From NCBI GenBank assembly GCA_036806345.1, contig DAIROT010000001.1:39488-103487 (forward strand): a stretch of DNA of 64,000 nucleotides, in the 5' to 3' direction. The translations under genes were made by a program, and so were the position numbers. The notes under the pieces were generated by a model. It had not been told where the DNA came from. It worked only from the letters and a program-made list of their open reading frames with translations, and ran no database searches. The DNA is from QHCF01 sp003244275 (GTDB lineage: Bacteria; Actinomycetota; Acidimicrobiia; Acidimicrobiales; QHCF01). Positions 42,320-51,807 of the stretch are shown here, one piece after another (positions within the stretch are counted from its first letter, which is position 1; each line of letters opens with the position of its first letter).

Positions 42320-43092
42320 CTGCCGCCGTACCCCTGGCCCTGGGCAGAAGGGTCAAGTGGGAACAACGCCTCTTTTGGAGAAATCCAGCTGCAGCGGTAT
42401 TCACGTTTGCCTTCCCACTTCTGTTCCTGGTGATCTTTACGGCCATCAACTCCAATGCCAATGTCCACCTGCCGGGTGGGACGGTAAAGTTCGCTCAGTA
42501 TTACGTGCCGGCCATCGTCGCCTTTGGGCTGATCTCGGCCTGTTACACCAACCTGGCCTTTACCCTCTGCGTGCGCCGGGAGGACGGCAGCCTCAAACGC
42601 ATCCGGGGGACCCCGCTGTCGCCCACCACCTACCTGGCTGGAATGATCGGCAACGTCATTGTCATCTCGGTGATCCTCACTGCCCTGACTATTGCCTTGG
42701 GGTTGGCCTTCTACGGATTGGTGTTCCCCGGCCGTTACGTGGGGCTGATCGTGACCATTATCGCGGCCGCCTTTTGCTTCAGCGCCCTGGGGATGGCGGT
42801 AGCCACTCTGGTGCCCAACCAGGACGCGGCGCCAGCTATCATCAACTTTATTCTCTTCCCGCTGCTGTTTATCTCCGGGACGTTCGGGCAGATCTCCAAC
42901 GGCTCGATCCTGGCCAAGATCGCCACCGTCTTCCCCATCCGCCACCTGATCCAGGAGATGGTGACGGTCTTCGACCCGTTCGCCAAGGGCACCGGCATCA
43001 TGGCCACCCACGTGGGAATGCTGGTCCTCTGGGGCGTGATCGGGGTGGCCGTGACCCTGCGTCGCTTTCGTTGGGAGCCCCGGCGCACCTGA
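42316..43092 (+). CDS. ABC-2 type permease
   Basis: Membrane partner of the preceding ATPase, 258 residues with six hydrophobic segments (AVFTFAFPLLFLVIFTAIN; IVAFGLISACYTNLAFTLCV; VIVISVILTALTIALGLAFY; VGLIVTIIAAAFCFSALGMA; IINFILFPLLFISGTFGQIS; VGMLVLWGVIGVAVTL). The ABC-2 signature region LKRIRGTPLSPTTYL sits between helices 2 and 3. ATG 42316 lies inside the ATPase stop. The 5' part of this gene is noticeably less GC-rich than its neighbours. Confidence 0.92.
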   Translation: MTAAVPLALGRRVKWEQRLFWRNPAAAVFTFAFPLLFLVIFTAINSNANVHLPGGTVKFAQYYVPAIVAFGLISACYTNLAFTLCVRREDGSLKRIRGTPLSPTTYLAGMIGNVIVISVILTALTIALGLAFYGLVFPGRYVGLIVTIIAAAFCFSALGMAVATLVPNQDAAPAIINFILFPLLFISGTFGQISNGSILAKIATVFPIRHLIQEMVTVFDPFAKGTGIMATHVGMLVLWGVIGVAVTLRRFRWEPRRT

Positions 43093-43151
43093 GGGTGGGG
43101 CCGTAGGCTCGGGCGGTCGACATTCGGCCGACTGGGAAGAAGGAGAACGCC

Positions 43152-44621
43152 ATGCTGGCCAAGAAGCTGCGTCCCGAGGAGCTGTCCGAGTCGCAGGGCT
43201 CCCTGGCTCCCGCCTACGGGTCCCGGCAGTCGTCCCGGCCGGTGCCTCGCTACGAGCTGCCTGACGAGATGATGGAGCCGGCCCTGGCCTACCGGCTCAT
43301 CAAGGACGAGCTCCAGCTGGATGGCAACCCGGCGCTCAACCTGGCCACCTTCGTGACCACCTGGATGGAGCCGGAGGCGGAGCGGCTGATGTCCGAGACG
43401 CTCCACAAGAACTACATCGACCAGGACGAGTACCCCCTGACGACCGATATGCAGAACCGGTGCGTCAACATGCTGGCCCGGCTGTACCACGCGCCCGATG
43501 ATCAGGACAGCGTCGGCACGGCCACGGTGGGTTCGTCGGAGGCCATCTGCCTGGCTGGCCTGGCCCTCAAGTGGCGCTGGCGCCAACGTCGAGCCGCCCA
43601 GGGTAAGGCGGGGGGGTCGCCCAACATCGTCATGGGCCACAACGTCCAGGTGTGCTGGGAGAAGTTCGCCCGGTATTTCGAGGTCGAGCCACGATATGTC
43701 CCGCTCACCAGTGAGCGCTTCGTCCTGGGGGTGGACGAGGCGATCGAGTTGGTGGACGAGGACACCATCGCCGTGGTGGGCATTCTCGGCAGCACCTACA
43801 CGGGCGAGTACGAGCCCATCGCCGAGCTGAATGCCGCGTTGGAGGAGCTGAATACCCGAACCGGTTGGGACGTTCCCATCCACGTGGACGCGGCCAGCGG
43901 CGGCTTCGTGGCTCCCTTCACCCGACCCGAGCTGACATGGGACTTCCGCCTGCCCCTGGTCCGATCCATCAACGTGTCCGGCCACAAGTACGGGTTGGTC
44001 TACCCGGGCGTGGGTTGGGTGCTCTGGCGGGATCGCCAAGACCTGCCCGAGGAGCTGGTGTTCCACGTCAACTACCTGGGAGGCGACCAGCCCACCTTCA
44101 ACCTCAACTTCTCCCGGGGGGCGAACCAGATCCTGGCCCAGTACTACAATCTCCTGCGCCTGGGACGGGCTGGCTACACCGAGATAATGGGGGTGCTGGC
44201 GGCCACGGCCGAGCATGTGGCTGGGGCAATGGCGGATACCGGTCATTTTCGGCTGCTCAGCCAGCCTGATGCACTGCCCCTGGTCTGCGGCCGCCTCACC
44301 GGTGATCGCAGCTACACGGTGTTCGACGTGTCCGAGCAGCTGCGCCAGCGGGGCTGGATCGTGCCCGCCTACACCATGGCGCCCAACGCCGAGCACATCG
44401 CCGTGCTTCGGGTGGTGGTGCGGGAGGGGCTGAGTCGGGACATGGCCGATCTGCTCATGGACGACCTGCGGACGGCATTGGACCATCTGGACCGGTCAGG
44501 CGGCGGGAAGGCATCGGGGCACGGTGCACACCAGCGGGCGGCGGCCAGGCCAGCGGGCTCCGCTCCTCCCAACGACCCGAGCCGGACGCGTCAGAAGGCC
44601 AAGACAAAGGGAGTGTGTTGA
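43152..44621 (+). CDS. gadB: Glutamate decarboxylase
   Basis: PLP enzyme converting glutamate to GABA with consumption of a proton. The PLP-binding Lys is in SINVSGHKYGLVYPGVGW; GTATVGSSEAICLAGLALKW, VHVDAASGGFVAPF and ARLYHAPDD are typical of the GadB/group II fold. 489 residues with a 35-residue basic, low-complexity C-terminal tail. A good ribosome site (GAAGGAGA) precedes ATG 43152, and a -10-like TAGGCT lies at 43110-43115. No GadC antiporter gene is adjacent, so the usual acid-resistance pair is not seen here. Confidence 0.92.
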   Translation: MLAKKLRPEELSESQGSLAPAYGSRQSSRPVPRYELPDEMMEPALAYRLIKDELQLDGNPALNLATFVTTWMEPEAERLMSETLHKNYIDQDEYPLTTDMQNRCVNMLARLYHAPDDQDSVGTATVGSSEAICLAGLALKWRWRQRRAAQGKAGGSPNIVMGHNVQVCWEKFARYFEVEPRYVPLTSERFVLGVDEAIELVDEDTIAVVGILGSTYTGEYEPIAELNAALEELNTRTGWDVPIHVDAASGGFVAPFTRPELTWDFRLPLVRSINVSGHKYGLVYPGVGWVLWRDRQDLPEELVFHVNYLGGDQPTFNLNFSRGANQILAQYYNLLRLGRAGYTEIMGVLAATAEHVAGAMADTGHFRLLSQPDALPLVCGRLTGDRSYTVFDVSEQLRQRGWIVPAYTMAPNAEHIAVLRVVVREGLSRDMADLLMDDLRTALDHLDRSGGGKASGHGAHQRAAARPAGSAPPNDPSRTRQKAKTKGVC

Positions 44622-44692
44622 CCGTATGCCTCGATTATCGTGCTGCCCTGGCGGACCTGTCGGATGCCTGGGATCGGCTCTACGGTCCGGTG

Positions 44693-44706
44693 GACCCCGC
44701 GGGGTC
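44693..44706. terminator. Palindrome between gadB and the hemerythrin gene
   Basis: GACCCCGCGGGGTC is a perfect 14-bp palindrome (5-bp stem, 4-nt loop) in the gap between convergent genes. Short and without a T run; a weak bidirectional terminator candidate. Confidence 0.4.
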
Positions 44707-45263
44707 TATTGGATCTTGTCGGCAGCCTTCTTGCCGGCCTTTCGGGCCTTGTCGACCACGCCGGCCACTGCTCCGGTCATGAGGTTGCCGGGCGGGGTGT
44801 CGGGGGAGCGGGGGTGGGGACGGGTGGGGGCGACCTTCTTGGCCTCCTCCATTTCGGCTCCGATCTCCCCCATGCGCTTGCGCCCGATGACCGCCCGCAG
44901 CTGGGGGAACAAGTCCTCCTCCTCCTCCTTGACGTGGTGGCGGACCAACTCCATGAGGACCGTCACCTTGGCGTCGTAACGCTCGTCGGTGGGCTCCATG
45001 TCCTCCAGCTCGGACAGGAGCCATTTGACGATGTGGTGCTCTTCCAGGGATTCGAGAACCATGCCAGTGGTATCCCCCACCTCGTTGCGGGCGGCCGGGT
45101 AGAAGACCTGCTCCTCGATGGCGGCGTGCACCGACAGTTCGCTGATGATCTGGTCGACGGTCTTGGCCTTGGAAACGTTAGCTCGTTCGCCGGTCTTCTC
45201 GAACGCCTTGAAGTGCTTCTCCACGCTGCGGTGGTCGGTCTTGAGCAGGGTGATCGCGTCCAT
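44706..45263 (-). CDS. Hemerythrin HHE-domain protein
   Basis: Di-iron four-helix-bundle protein, likely sensing or storing O2 or NO. Metal ligands: His11 (LLKTDHRSVEKHF), His46 and Glu50 in SVHAAIEEQVFYP, His76/77 in LEEHHIVKWLL, and His109 with Glu113 and Asp116 in VRHHVKEEEEDLFP. 185 residues with a basic, Pro-rich C-terminal tail rich in Lys/Ala. ATG 45263 with a GTGAGG ribosome site just upstream. It stands alone, convergent with gadB. Confidence 0.88.
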   Translation of the reverse strand: MDAITLLKTDHRSVEKHFKAFEKTGERANVSKAKTVDQIISELSVHAAIEEQVFYPAARNEVGDTTGMVLESLEEHHIVKWLLSELEDMEPTDERYDAKVTVLMELVRHHVKEEEEDLFPQLRAVIGRKRMGEIGAEMEEAKKVAPTRPHPRSPDTPPGNLMTGAVAGVVDKARKAGKKAADKIQ

Positions 45264-45395
45264 GAGACCTCACTTTTGGAGAAGGTGCGCGGTACCTACC
45301 CACAAGGTGCCCTGGCTATGCCTGTGGACCCAGGACGGTGACTTCGACGTGTTCGCTGACCTGGTCCACGCGCATGCATCGAGGCTGAATCGGGG

Positions 45396-46553
45396 TCACC
45401 CCCACCAGAAGGCGGCTGCAACTACCACATACAAGCCGACCAGGCAGGCGCCTTCCAGCCAGGTGGACTCGCCGTCGAACACGACGAAGACGGCCACCAG
45501 GGCGGAGAGGACCAGGGTGACCAGCAGTAGCGGCGACAGGGCCAGAGTCAGGGTCGCTCCCCCGATCAGCGGGGAGGCCAGTACCAGGACCGGGATCAGT
45601 ACCAGGGCGATCTGCAGGGGGCTCTGGAGGATGACCGACAGGGCGTAGTCGGCCTGGTTGCGGGCGGCCAGTTTGATGCCCACCACGTTCTCCACCGCGT
45701 TGCCGGCGATGGCCACGATCACCAGGCCGGCGAAGGCCTGGGAAATGTGTAGGGCGCCGATGGCCGGTCCCAGAGCGTGGACGAACCAGTCCGAGACCAG
45801 GGCGGCCGCCGCACTGGTGGCCGCCAGCCCGGCGATGGCTAGCCCAATTGGGGCACCCTTGCCCTCGGGGCCGGACGCTCCACCCGCTCCACCGGCCGCC
45901 CGGCGCCCCAGGGATCTCGGCACCGAGAGGACGAAGACGGCCAGTAGCACCACTGCCGCCACGGTGGACAGGGTTGTCTCGTGGTGGCTGGCCGGGGTGT
46001 GCAGGGCGGCGGTCAGGCTGGGCACGGCCAGGATGGCCACCGCCAGTACCAGCAGCAGGCCGATGTTGCGGGCCGCCTCGGCCGGGAACCGCTGCGTCCC
46101 GTGGCGGATGCCGCCTACGACGAAGGCCGTCCCCAGGACCAGCACGACGTTGGCCAGGATGGACCCGACCAGGGTGGCCTGCACCACACCGATCAGGCCG
46201 GCCCGCAGGGCGAAGATAGAAAAGAACAGCTCCGGAAGGTTGCCGAGGGCCGACTGCACCACTCCGGTGGCACCAGGCCCCAGCCGATCGCCGAGAGCAT
46301 CCACACACCGCCCGACAAGGGCGGCCAGTAGAGCGAGCGCCACTCCGGACACGAGGAAGGGTAGGACTCGCCCCGATGCCAGGTACCGGGTGACACCGGC
46401 CCCGAGGGTGGCCGCCGCCGCCGCCCCGACCAGCAACTGGACACCGCCAGGACGCCGGTAGCGCCCGCCAGGGGGAATGGGCGCCGGGTGGGCGGCGGGT
46501 GGCTGCGGCTCCCCACCGTTTCGCTCAGCACTTTCATTGCCGGTGGGACTCAC
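45396..46553 (-). CDS. Cation/proton exchanger of the CaCA superfamily (CAX/ChaA type)
   Basis: Membrane antiporter, probably Ca2+/H+. Two inverted alpha repeats are visible: GVVQSALGNLPELFFSIFAL in the first half and GLVIVAIAGNAVENVVGIKL in the second, matching the GNxxE signatures of CAX proteins. About 11 hydrophobic helices separated by an acidic or glycine-rich loop (AAGGAGGASGPEGKGAP). 385 residues. GTG 46553 overlaps the S9 peptidase stop (GTGA), so it is downstream in the same operon. 45264-45395 holds no gene. Confidence 0.88.
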   Translation of the reverse strand: MSPTGNESAERNGGEPQPPAAHPAPIPPGGRYRRPGGVQLLVGAAAAATLGAGVTRYLASGRVLPFLVSGVALALLAALVGRCVDALGDRLGPGATGVVQSALGNLPELFFSIFALRAGLIGVVQATLVGSILANVVLVLGTAFVVGGIRHGTQRFPAEAARNIGLLLVLAVAILAVPSLTAALHTPASHHETTLSTVAAVVLLAVFVLSVPRSLGRRAAGGAGGASGPEGKGAPIGLAIAGLAATSAAAALVSDWFVHALGPAIGALHISQAFAGLVIVAIAGNAVENVVGIKLAARNQADYALSVILQSPLQIALVLIPVLVLASPLIGGATLTLALSPLLLVTLVLSALVAVFVVFDGESTWLEGACLVGLYVVVAAAFWWG

Positions 46554-48619
46554 GACCGGCCCAGCCAGTTCTCCAGCTGGACCTGCTCACCCTGGTCCGC
46601 CGGCTCGAGCCCCAGCGTCTGGGCGTAGAACGACAGCTCCAGCTCCAGGGCCCGGCTGATGGTCTGGCCCTGGCGCCATCCGTGGCCTTCGCCATCGAAT
46701 ACCACATGGACAAAAGGGGCCCCCTTCTCCCGCAGCGCCTCGGCCATCCTCTCAGCCTGGGCCGATGGCACTATCGGATCCTCCGACCCCTGCAGCAGGA
46801 GCACCGGCGCATGTAGCTGGTCGAGGCGCCAGAGAGGCGAGCGCTCGACGTAGGCAGCCCGCTTCTCGGGCAACGTCCCCACCAGCCGGTCGAGGTAGCG
46901 GGACTCGAACTTGTGGGTGTCGCCGGCCAGGGTCTCCAGGTCCAGCACTCCATAGTGGCTGACCCCGGCGGCGAAGATAACCTTGCCGGCGGCCAGGGCG
47001 CACAGCGCGGTGAGCCCGCCAGCGCTGGCCCCCCGCACGACCATGCGATCCCGGTCGGCGAGAGCGGCATCGGCCAAATAGGTGGCGATCGCCTGGCAGT
47101 CCTCGACGTCGGCGATGCCCCACTGGCCGTTGAGGGCCTGGCGGTACTCCCGGCCGTAGCCGGTGCTGCCCCGGTAGTTCACCCCGGCCACCGCGAAGCC
47201 GCGGCTGGTCCAGTAGGCCAGGCGTACGTCGAAGGCCGCAGAGGTGGCACCGGTGGGCCCCCCGTGGCAGATGACCAGGAGCGGCGGCCTGTCGTCGGCG
47301 TGCCCCGCCACTTCGGGGTTGGTGGGCGGCCAGTACAGCCCGTGGACCGTCCCAGCGCTGGTGGGGACTTCCAGGGCCTGAGGTACGGGAGCCCAGCCGG
47401 GGCCCAGCCCGAGGTCGTCGGCCGGCCGGACCACCTCGACGCCCGAGCCGCCCGAGCGGCCCGCACCGGGGGACACCGGCGGGTCGACCACGACTACCGC
47501 CGTCCCACTGGTTGCCGAGCCCGCTAGACAGGCAACGCGGTCCCCCAGCGCCCGGACATCGCCCAGCACGGTGAGATCCGGAGCCAGGGCCTCGAGCCGG
47601 CCCGCGTCCGGGTCGAGTAGCCCCAGGTGATCCGAGCCGGCCCTGGACCAGCGGCAGCCCAGGCGCCCGTCGGGCATGGCGGCCAGGTCGGAAAGGCCCA
47701 GCGCCCACGGCGGCCGGGCCATCTCGGCCGGAGCCTCGACCAGGGGTGCCTCGACCAGGGGAGCCTCGACCAGGGGAGCCCCGACCAGGGGAGCTTCGAC
47801 CAGGGGAGCGGAGTCGCCCCAGCGCCACACGTTCCACCACCCGGTGCGGTCAGAGACGAAGTACAGGTCACCACTGGTCAGCGACCAGGTGGGCTGAAGC
47901 ACCGACTCCTGGCGCCCCGCCCCTCCCGCCACCAGCTCAGCCGAATCAACCTGAGGACCGTCCGCCCCCACCGACAGGGTCCCCACCCAGAGAGCGGTGG
48001 CGTCCCATGGCATGTCGGGGTGATCCCAGGACAGCCAGGCCAGGCGCCGGCCGTCGGGGCTGAGACGCGGCGCGGCCACGAAATCCGGCCCGCTCACCAC
48101 GATCGCCACCTGCTCGCCCCGCCCGTCGCTAGGCACGGCCACGATCTGGTTGGTTACCCCTTTGGCCACCCCCGAGGACATATGGGTCTCCCTCACGCAG
48201 ACGATCCAACGCCGGTCGGGGGTGACGCAGCCGTCGGCATAGCGCACCGACCTCAGCGAGTCAGGCTCGGGCGTGATGGGTGCAGGGTCGCGCCCCGGCT
48301 CCTGGCGCCACAGGCGCTGGTCGGCCTGGTTGGAGAAAACTACCGCCTCCCCGTCCACCAGGTAGGCACCTCCACCGTATTGGTGGACCAGCGTCCGCAC
48401 CGAGAACTCACGGGGAGTGACGTCGGCGACCGTCCCATCCTCTCTCCGTCTGACCGCCACCACCCGGCCGGCCTCACTCGGACGGCTCTCCAGCCACCAC
48501 ACGGTGGTGCCCGACACCACGAGGTCCGAGATGCGAGTGCCGCCGCCCGCCGCCATGTCCGGCCCGATGGGCGACGGCCAGGCGCCGTAGGGCAACACCG
48601 GGCGGGACTGAGCAGCCAT
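46550..48619 (-). CDS. S9-family prolyl oligopeptidase-like serine peptidase with an APLVE repeat
   Basis: Cytoplasmic acyl-peptide hydrolase/dipeptidyl-peptidase-like enzyme, 689 residues. The beta-propeller domain (to about 430) has RLSPDGRRLAWLSWDHPDMP and VSDRTGWWNVWRW; the alpha/beta hydrolase domain has VNYRGSTGYGREYRQALNG and nucleophile Ser in VVRGASAGGLTAL, Asp in LLQGSEDPIVP and His in GEGHGWRQ. Inside the propeller, five 15-bp repeats encode APLVE or APLVG units. ATG 48619. It is the first gene of an operon with the cation exchanger. Confidence 0.9.
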   Translation of the reverse strand: MAAQSRPVLPYGAWPSPIGPDMAAGGGTRISDLVVSGTTVWWLESRPSEAGRVVAVRRREDGTVADVTPREFSVRTLVHQYGGGAYLVDGEAVVFSNQADQRLWRQEPGRDPAPITPEPDSLRSVRYADGCVTPDRRWIVCVRETHMSSGVAKGVTNQIVAVPSDGRGEQVAIVVSGPDFVAAPRLSPDGRRLAWLSWDHPDMPWDATALWVGTLSVGADGPQVDSAELVAGGAGRQESVLQPTWSLTSGDLYFVSDRTGWWNVWRWGDSAPLVEAPLVGAPLVEAPLVEAPLVEAPAEMARPPWALGLSDLAAMPDGRLGCRWSRAGSDHLGLLDPDAGRLEALAPDLTVLGDVRALGDRVACLAGSATSGTAVVVVDPPVSPGAGRSGGSGVEVVRPADDLGLGPGWAPVPQALEVPTSAGTVHGLYWPPTNPEVAGHADDRPPLLVICHGGPTGATSAAFDVRLAYWTSRGFAVAGVNYRGSTGYGREYRQALNGQWGIADVEDCQAIATYLADAALADRDRMVVRGASAGGLTALCALAAGKVIFAAGVSHYGVLDLETLAGDTHKFESRYLDRLVGTLPEKRAAYVERSPLWRLDQLHAPVLLLQGSEDPIVPSAQAERMAEALREKGAPFVHVVFDGEGHGWRQGQTISRALELELSFYAQTLGLEPADQGEQVQLENWLGRS
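47733..47807 (-). repeat. Five 15-bp in-frame tandem repeats in the S9 peptidase gene
   Basis: Units of gcctcgaccagggga with one or two changes, coding on the minus strand for APLVE, APLVG and three more APLVE. The 15-bp unit keeps the frame, so copy number can vary without breaking the gene. Confidence 0.95.
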
Positions 48620-48723
48620 GGGCAGCCAGTGTCGCGCGCCACGGTCGACGGGTGGGTTGGGTCGCTCAGCAGCTAGCCTCCGATCCTCGCCCCGAGGCTC
48701 GGGGGACCGCTTTGGGAGCGCAC

Positions 48724-49896
48724 GTGAACCTGGTCGACATCGTCCTGATCGTCCTGCTGATCGCATCGGCCGTCCACGGGCTCAAGCTGGGGGCAGCCGT
48801 GCAGGTGACGGCCTTCGGCGGATTCTGGCTGGGACTGCTCCTCGGTGCCGTCCTGGCTCCCTTTGCCGCCTCCCTGGTGTCAACTGCCTTTCCCAAGGCC
48901 CTGGTGTCATTGCTCGTGCTGTTCGGCTTTGCCGCCCTGCTGGGCGGCGGCGGCCGTCAGATCGGGATTCGGGTCTTGGGGGCCCTGCGCCGGGCCCGGC
49001 TGGCCAGGGCCGACTCCGGTGCCGGGGCGGTCATCGCAGTGATCGCCTCTCTGCTGGTGGCCTGGCTGGTGGGCAGCATGCTCGTCACCGGGGGGGATCG
49101 CACTCTCAGTGCCCAGATTGAGGGTTCCGCCATCCTGCGAACGGTGGACGAGGCTCTTCCGCCGGCCCCGTCGGTCTTCTCCCGTATCCAGCGCCTCATC
49201 AGCACGGCCGGCTTCCCCCAGGTCTTTGCTGGCTTCGCCCCTATCACCGCCGGCCCGGTGACCCTGCCGACGGCCCCGGCCCTGCGGGCCGCGGTGGTGG
49301 CCGCTGGGAACTCGACAGTGAAGGTAGAGGGGGAGGGGTGTGGCCAGATACAGGAGGGCTCGGGCTTCGTCGTGGGCCCCCACCTGGTGGTGACCAACGC
49401 CCACGTGGTGGCGGGCATCGCCAACCCGGTGGTCATCGACGGGGCCGGCCGCCATGCCAGCGTGGCCGTCCTGTTCGACCCCGGCTTCGACCTGTCCGTG
49501 CTGCGGGTAAGCACCCTCTCGGATCGGCCCCTGCGACTCGATCCGGTCCTGGCCGCCCGGGGTACGCAAGGAGCGGTACTCGGTTATCCGGAGGGTGGCC
49601 CCTTCAACGCCCAGCCGGCCGGCATACGCTCGGAATTCACCGCCACCGGCCGGGACATCTATGGCCAGGGCCTGATCAGCCGGGCTGTCTATGAGCTGCA
49701 GGCCCTCGTCCTGCCGGGGAACTCCGGCGGCCCGCTGGTAGAGCCCAATGGTGAGGTCCTCGGTGTGGTCTTCTCCCGCTCGGTGGTCACCCCCGACGTC
49801 GGTTACGCCCTGGCCTCACCCCATGTGGCCACCCTGGTGGCCCAGGCCCAGGCCACCACCACCCCCAGCGGTACTGGAGCCTGCGCCGCCGGTTAG
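48724..49896 (+). CDS. marP: Membrane-anchored trypsin-like protease, MarP type (CvpA + S1 domain)
   Basis: Periplasmic serine protease required for acid and oxidative stress survival in Mycobacterium tuberculosis. Four N-terminal transmembrane helices form a CvpA-like domain (VDIVLIVLLIASAVHGLKLG through LLVAWLVGSMLVTG). The protease domain has catalytic His in VTNAHVV, Asp in GFDLSVLRV and Ser in VLPGNSGGPLV; Cys in GEGCGQIQEGSG may pair with the other cysteine near the C-terminus. GTG 48724; 390 residues. Its neighbours include gadB and a proton exchanger. Confidence 0.92.
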   Translation: MNLVDIVLIVLLIASAVHGLKLGAAVQVTAFGGFWLGLLLGAVLAPFAASLVSTAFPKALVSLLVLFGFAALLGGGGRQIGIRVLGALRRARLARADSGAGAVIAVIASLLVAWLVGSMLVTGGDRTLSAQIEGSAILRTVDEALPPAPSVFSRIQRLISTAGFPQVFAGFAPITAGPVTLPTAPALRAAVVAAGNSTVKVEGEGCGQIQEGSGFVVGPHLVVTNAHVVAGIANPVVIDGAGRHASVAVLFDPGFDLSVLRVSTLSDRPLRLDPVLAARGTQGAVLGYPEGGPFNAQPAGIRSEFTATGRDIYGQGLISRAVYELQALVLPGNSGGPLVEPNGEVLGVVFSRSVVTPDVGYALASPHVATLVAQAQATTTPSGTGACAAG

Positions 49897-49944
49897 CGTC
49901 GCCCAGCCGAACTCCGCTGCCACACCCCGGAAGGGAGCACTGCC

Positions 49945-51795
49945 TTGCGCATCGAGGACTACGCCGTTATCGGGGACACCCACACGGCCGCCCTGGTGGG
50001 GCGGGATGGATGCATCGACTGGCTGTGTCTACCCCGATTCGACTCGCCAGCCTGCTTCGCCCGGCTGCTGGGCGACCAGCGCCACGGCTACTGGAGGCTG
50101 AGCCCGGCCAGCCCGATCAAGGCCTGCCGGCGCCGCTACCGGGAGAACAGCCTGGTGCTGGAGACCGAGCTGGACACCGACGAGGGCACCGTCCGCCTGG
50201 TCGACTGCATGCCGCTGCGCCAGAGCTACCCGGAGGTGGCTCGCATGGTGGAGGGGGTGAGCGGCACGGTGCCCATGCGCATGGAGTTGGCGGCGCGGTA
50301 CGACTACGGCTCGGTGGTGCCCTGGGTCCGCCGGCTGGACGGCATGACCACGCTGGTAGCCGGGCCCGAGGCCCTGTGCCTGTGGGCGCCGGTTGACACC
50401 CACGGAGCGGACTGCGGGGAGACGGGTGCTCAGGACGGCCCGAACGGCCCGGGCGGCACAGTCATGGCCACGGTGGCCGACTTCACCGTCTCCGTCGGCC
50501 AGCAGGTGCCGTTCATGTTGGCCTGGTACCCCTCGCACGAGGACTTGCCGCGGCCCATCGACGGGCGCTTCATCATCGAGGACACCGACCGGTGGTGGCG
50601 GGCCTGGTCGGAGCGATGCACCTACCAGGGCGAGTGGCGAGACGCCGTACAGCGTTCCCTGATTACCCTCAAGGCCCTCACTTACGCGCCTACCGGGGGA
50701 ATCGTGGCCGCCGCCACCACCTCCTTGCCCGAGGCCCTGGGAGGGGTGCGTAACTGGGACTACCGCTACTGCTGGCTGCGGGACGCCACCCTCACCCTCA
50801 ACGCCTTGATGGTGGCCGGCTACGACGAGGAGGCGGCGGCCTGGCGGGACTGGTTGTTGCGGGCGGTGGCCGGTGACCCGTCCCAGTTGCAGATTATGTA
50901 CGGCCCGGCCGGAGAGCGCCGCCTGGACGAGTGGGAGGTGGGCTGGCTGCCCGGCTACGAGGAGGCCAAGCCGGTCCGGGTGGGCAACGCCGCCTCTGGG
51001 CAGTACCAGCTCGACGTCTACGGGGAGGTGATGGATGCCCTGGACCTGGCCCGCCAGGTGGGTATCGACCCGAAGGGGCCGGCGTGGGACCTTCAGCGGG
51101 TCCTGGTCGAGTTCCTGGAGACGGGTTGGCGCCAGCCCGACGACGGCATCTGGGAGGTGCGCGGCCCGAGGCGCCACTTCACCCACTCCAAGGTCATGGC
51201 CTGGGTGGCCCTCGACCGGGCGGTCCGGGGGATCGAGCAGTTCGCCCTGGTTGGCCCGGTGGACAAGTGGAAGGCCTTGCGCCAGGAAATCCACGACGAG
51301 GTGTGCGCCAAGGGATGGGACGCCGAGCGGGGGACGTTCACCCAGTACTACGGGTCCAAGGCCCTCGACGCCAGCCTGCTCATGATCCCCCTGGTCGGCT
51401 TCCTTGAGCCCCACGACGAGCGAGTGAGGGGAACGGTGGAGGCCATCGAGGCTGACCTGTGTCGGGACGGCTTCGTCCTACGCTATGACCCTGAGGCTAG
51501 GGGCCCCGAGGCCGGCGATGGCGTGGACGGGCTACCGGGTCGGGAGGGGGCCTTTCTGGCCTGCTCGTTCTGGCTGGCCGACAACCTGGCCCTGATCGGG
51601 CGGCACCAGGACGCCCTTGACCTGTTCGAGCGCCTGTTGGGCGTGCGCAACGATGTCGGCCTGCTGTCCGAGGAGTATGATGCCAGTGCCGGACGCCTGG
51701 TGGGTAACTTTCCCCAGGCCTTCTCCCATATCTCCCTGGTGAACAGTGCGCGGAACCTGAGCAAGGGGCCGCGCCCGAGCTCGAGTGGGCGATGA
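49945..51795 (+). CDS. Glycoside hydrolase family 15 (trehalase/glucoamylase-like)
   Basis: Cytoplasmic (alpha/alpha)6-barrel hydrolase, 616 residues. N-terminal beta-domain: RIEDYAVIGDTHTAALVGRD, GCIDWLCLPRFDSPACFARL. Catalytic barrel: RNWDYRYCWLRDATLTLNAL, then GQYQLDVYGEVMDAL, DDGIWEVRG with a likely catalytic Glu, and C-terminal LLSEEYDASAGRLVGNFPQAFSHISLV with the second Glu. In mycobacteria close relatives are trehalases. TTG 49945 with a GGAAGGGAG ribosome site. Start and length fit the family. Confidence 0.9.
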   Translation: MRIEDYAVIGDTHTAALVGRDGCIDWLCLPRFDSPACFARLLGDQRHGYWRLSPASPIKACRRRYRENSLVLETELDTDEGTVRLVDCMPLRQSYPEVARMVEGVSGTVPMRMELAARYDYGSVVPWVRRLDGMTTLVAGPEALCLWAPVDTHGADCGETGAQDGPNGPGGTVMATVADFTVSVGQQVPFMLAWYPSHEDLPRPIDGRFIIEDTDRWWRAWSERCTYQGEWRDAVQRSLITLKALTYAPTGGIVAAATTSLPEALGGVRNWDYRYCWLRDATLTLNALMVAGYDEEAAAWRDWLLRAVAGDPSQLQIMYGPAGERRLDEWEVGWLPGYEEAKPVRVGNAASGQYQLDVYGEVMDALDLARQVGIDPKGPAWDLQRVLVEFLETGWRQPDDGIWEVRGPRRHFTHSKVMAWVALDRAVRGIEQFALVGPVDKWKALRQEIHDEVCAKGWDAERGTFTQYYGSKALDASLLMIPLVGFLEPHDERVRGTVEAIEADLCRDGFVLRYDPEARGPEAGDGVDGLPGREGAFLACSFWLADNLALIGRHQDALDLFERLLGVRNDVGLLSEEYDASAGRLVGNFPQAFSHISLVNSARNLSKGPRPSSSGR

Positions 51796-51807
51796 GGGTA
51801 CGGCGGT

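Noticed and set aside
45316..46308. Second minus-strand frame overlapping the cation exchanger
   Set aside because: Different frame of the same DNA, low-complexity Gly/Arg/Pro, and it lacks the exchanger repeats seen in the accepted frame.
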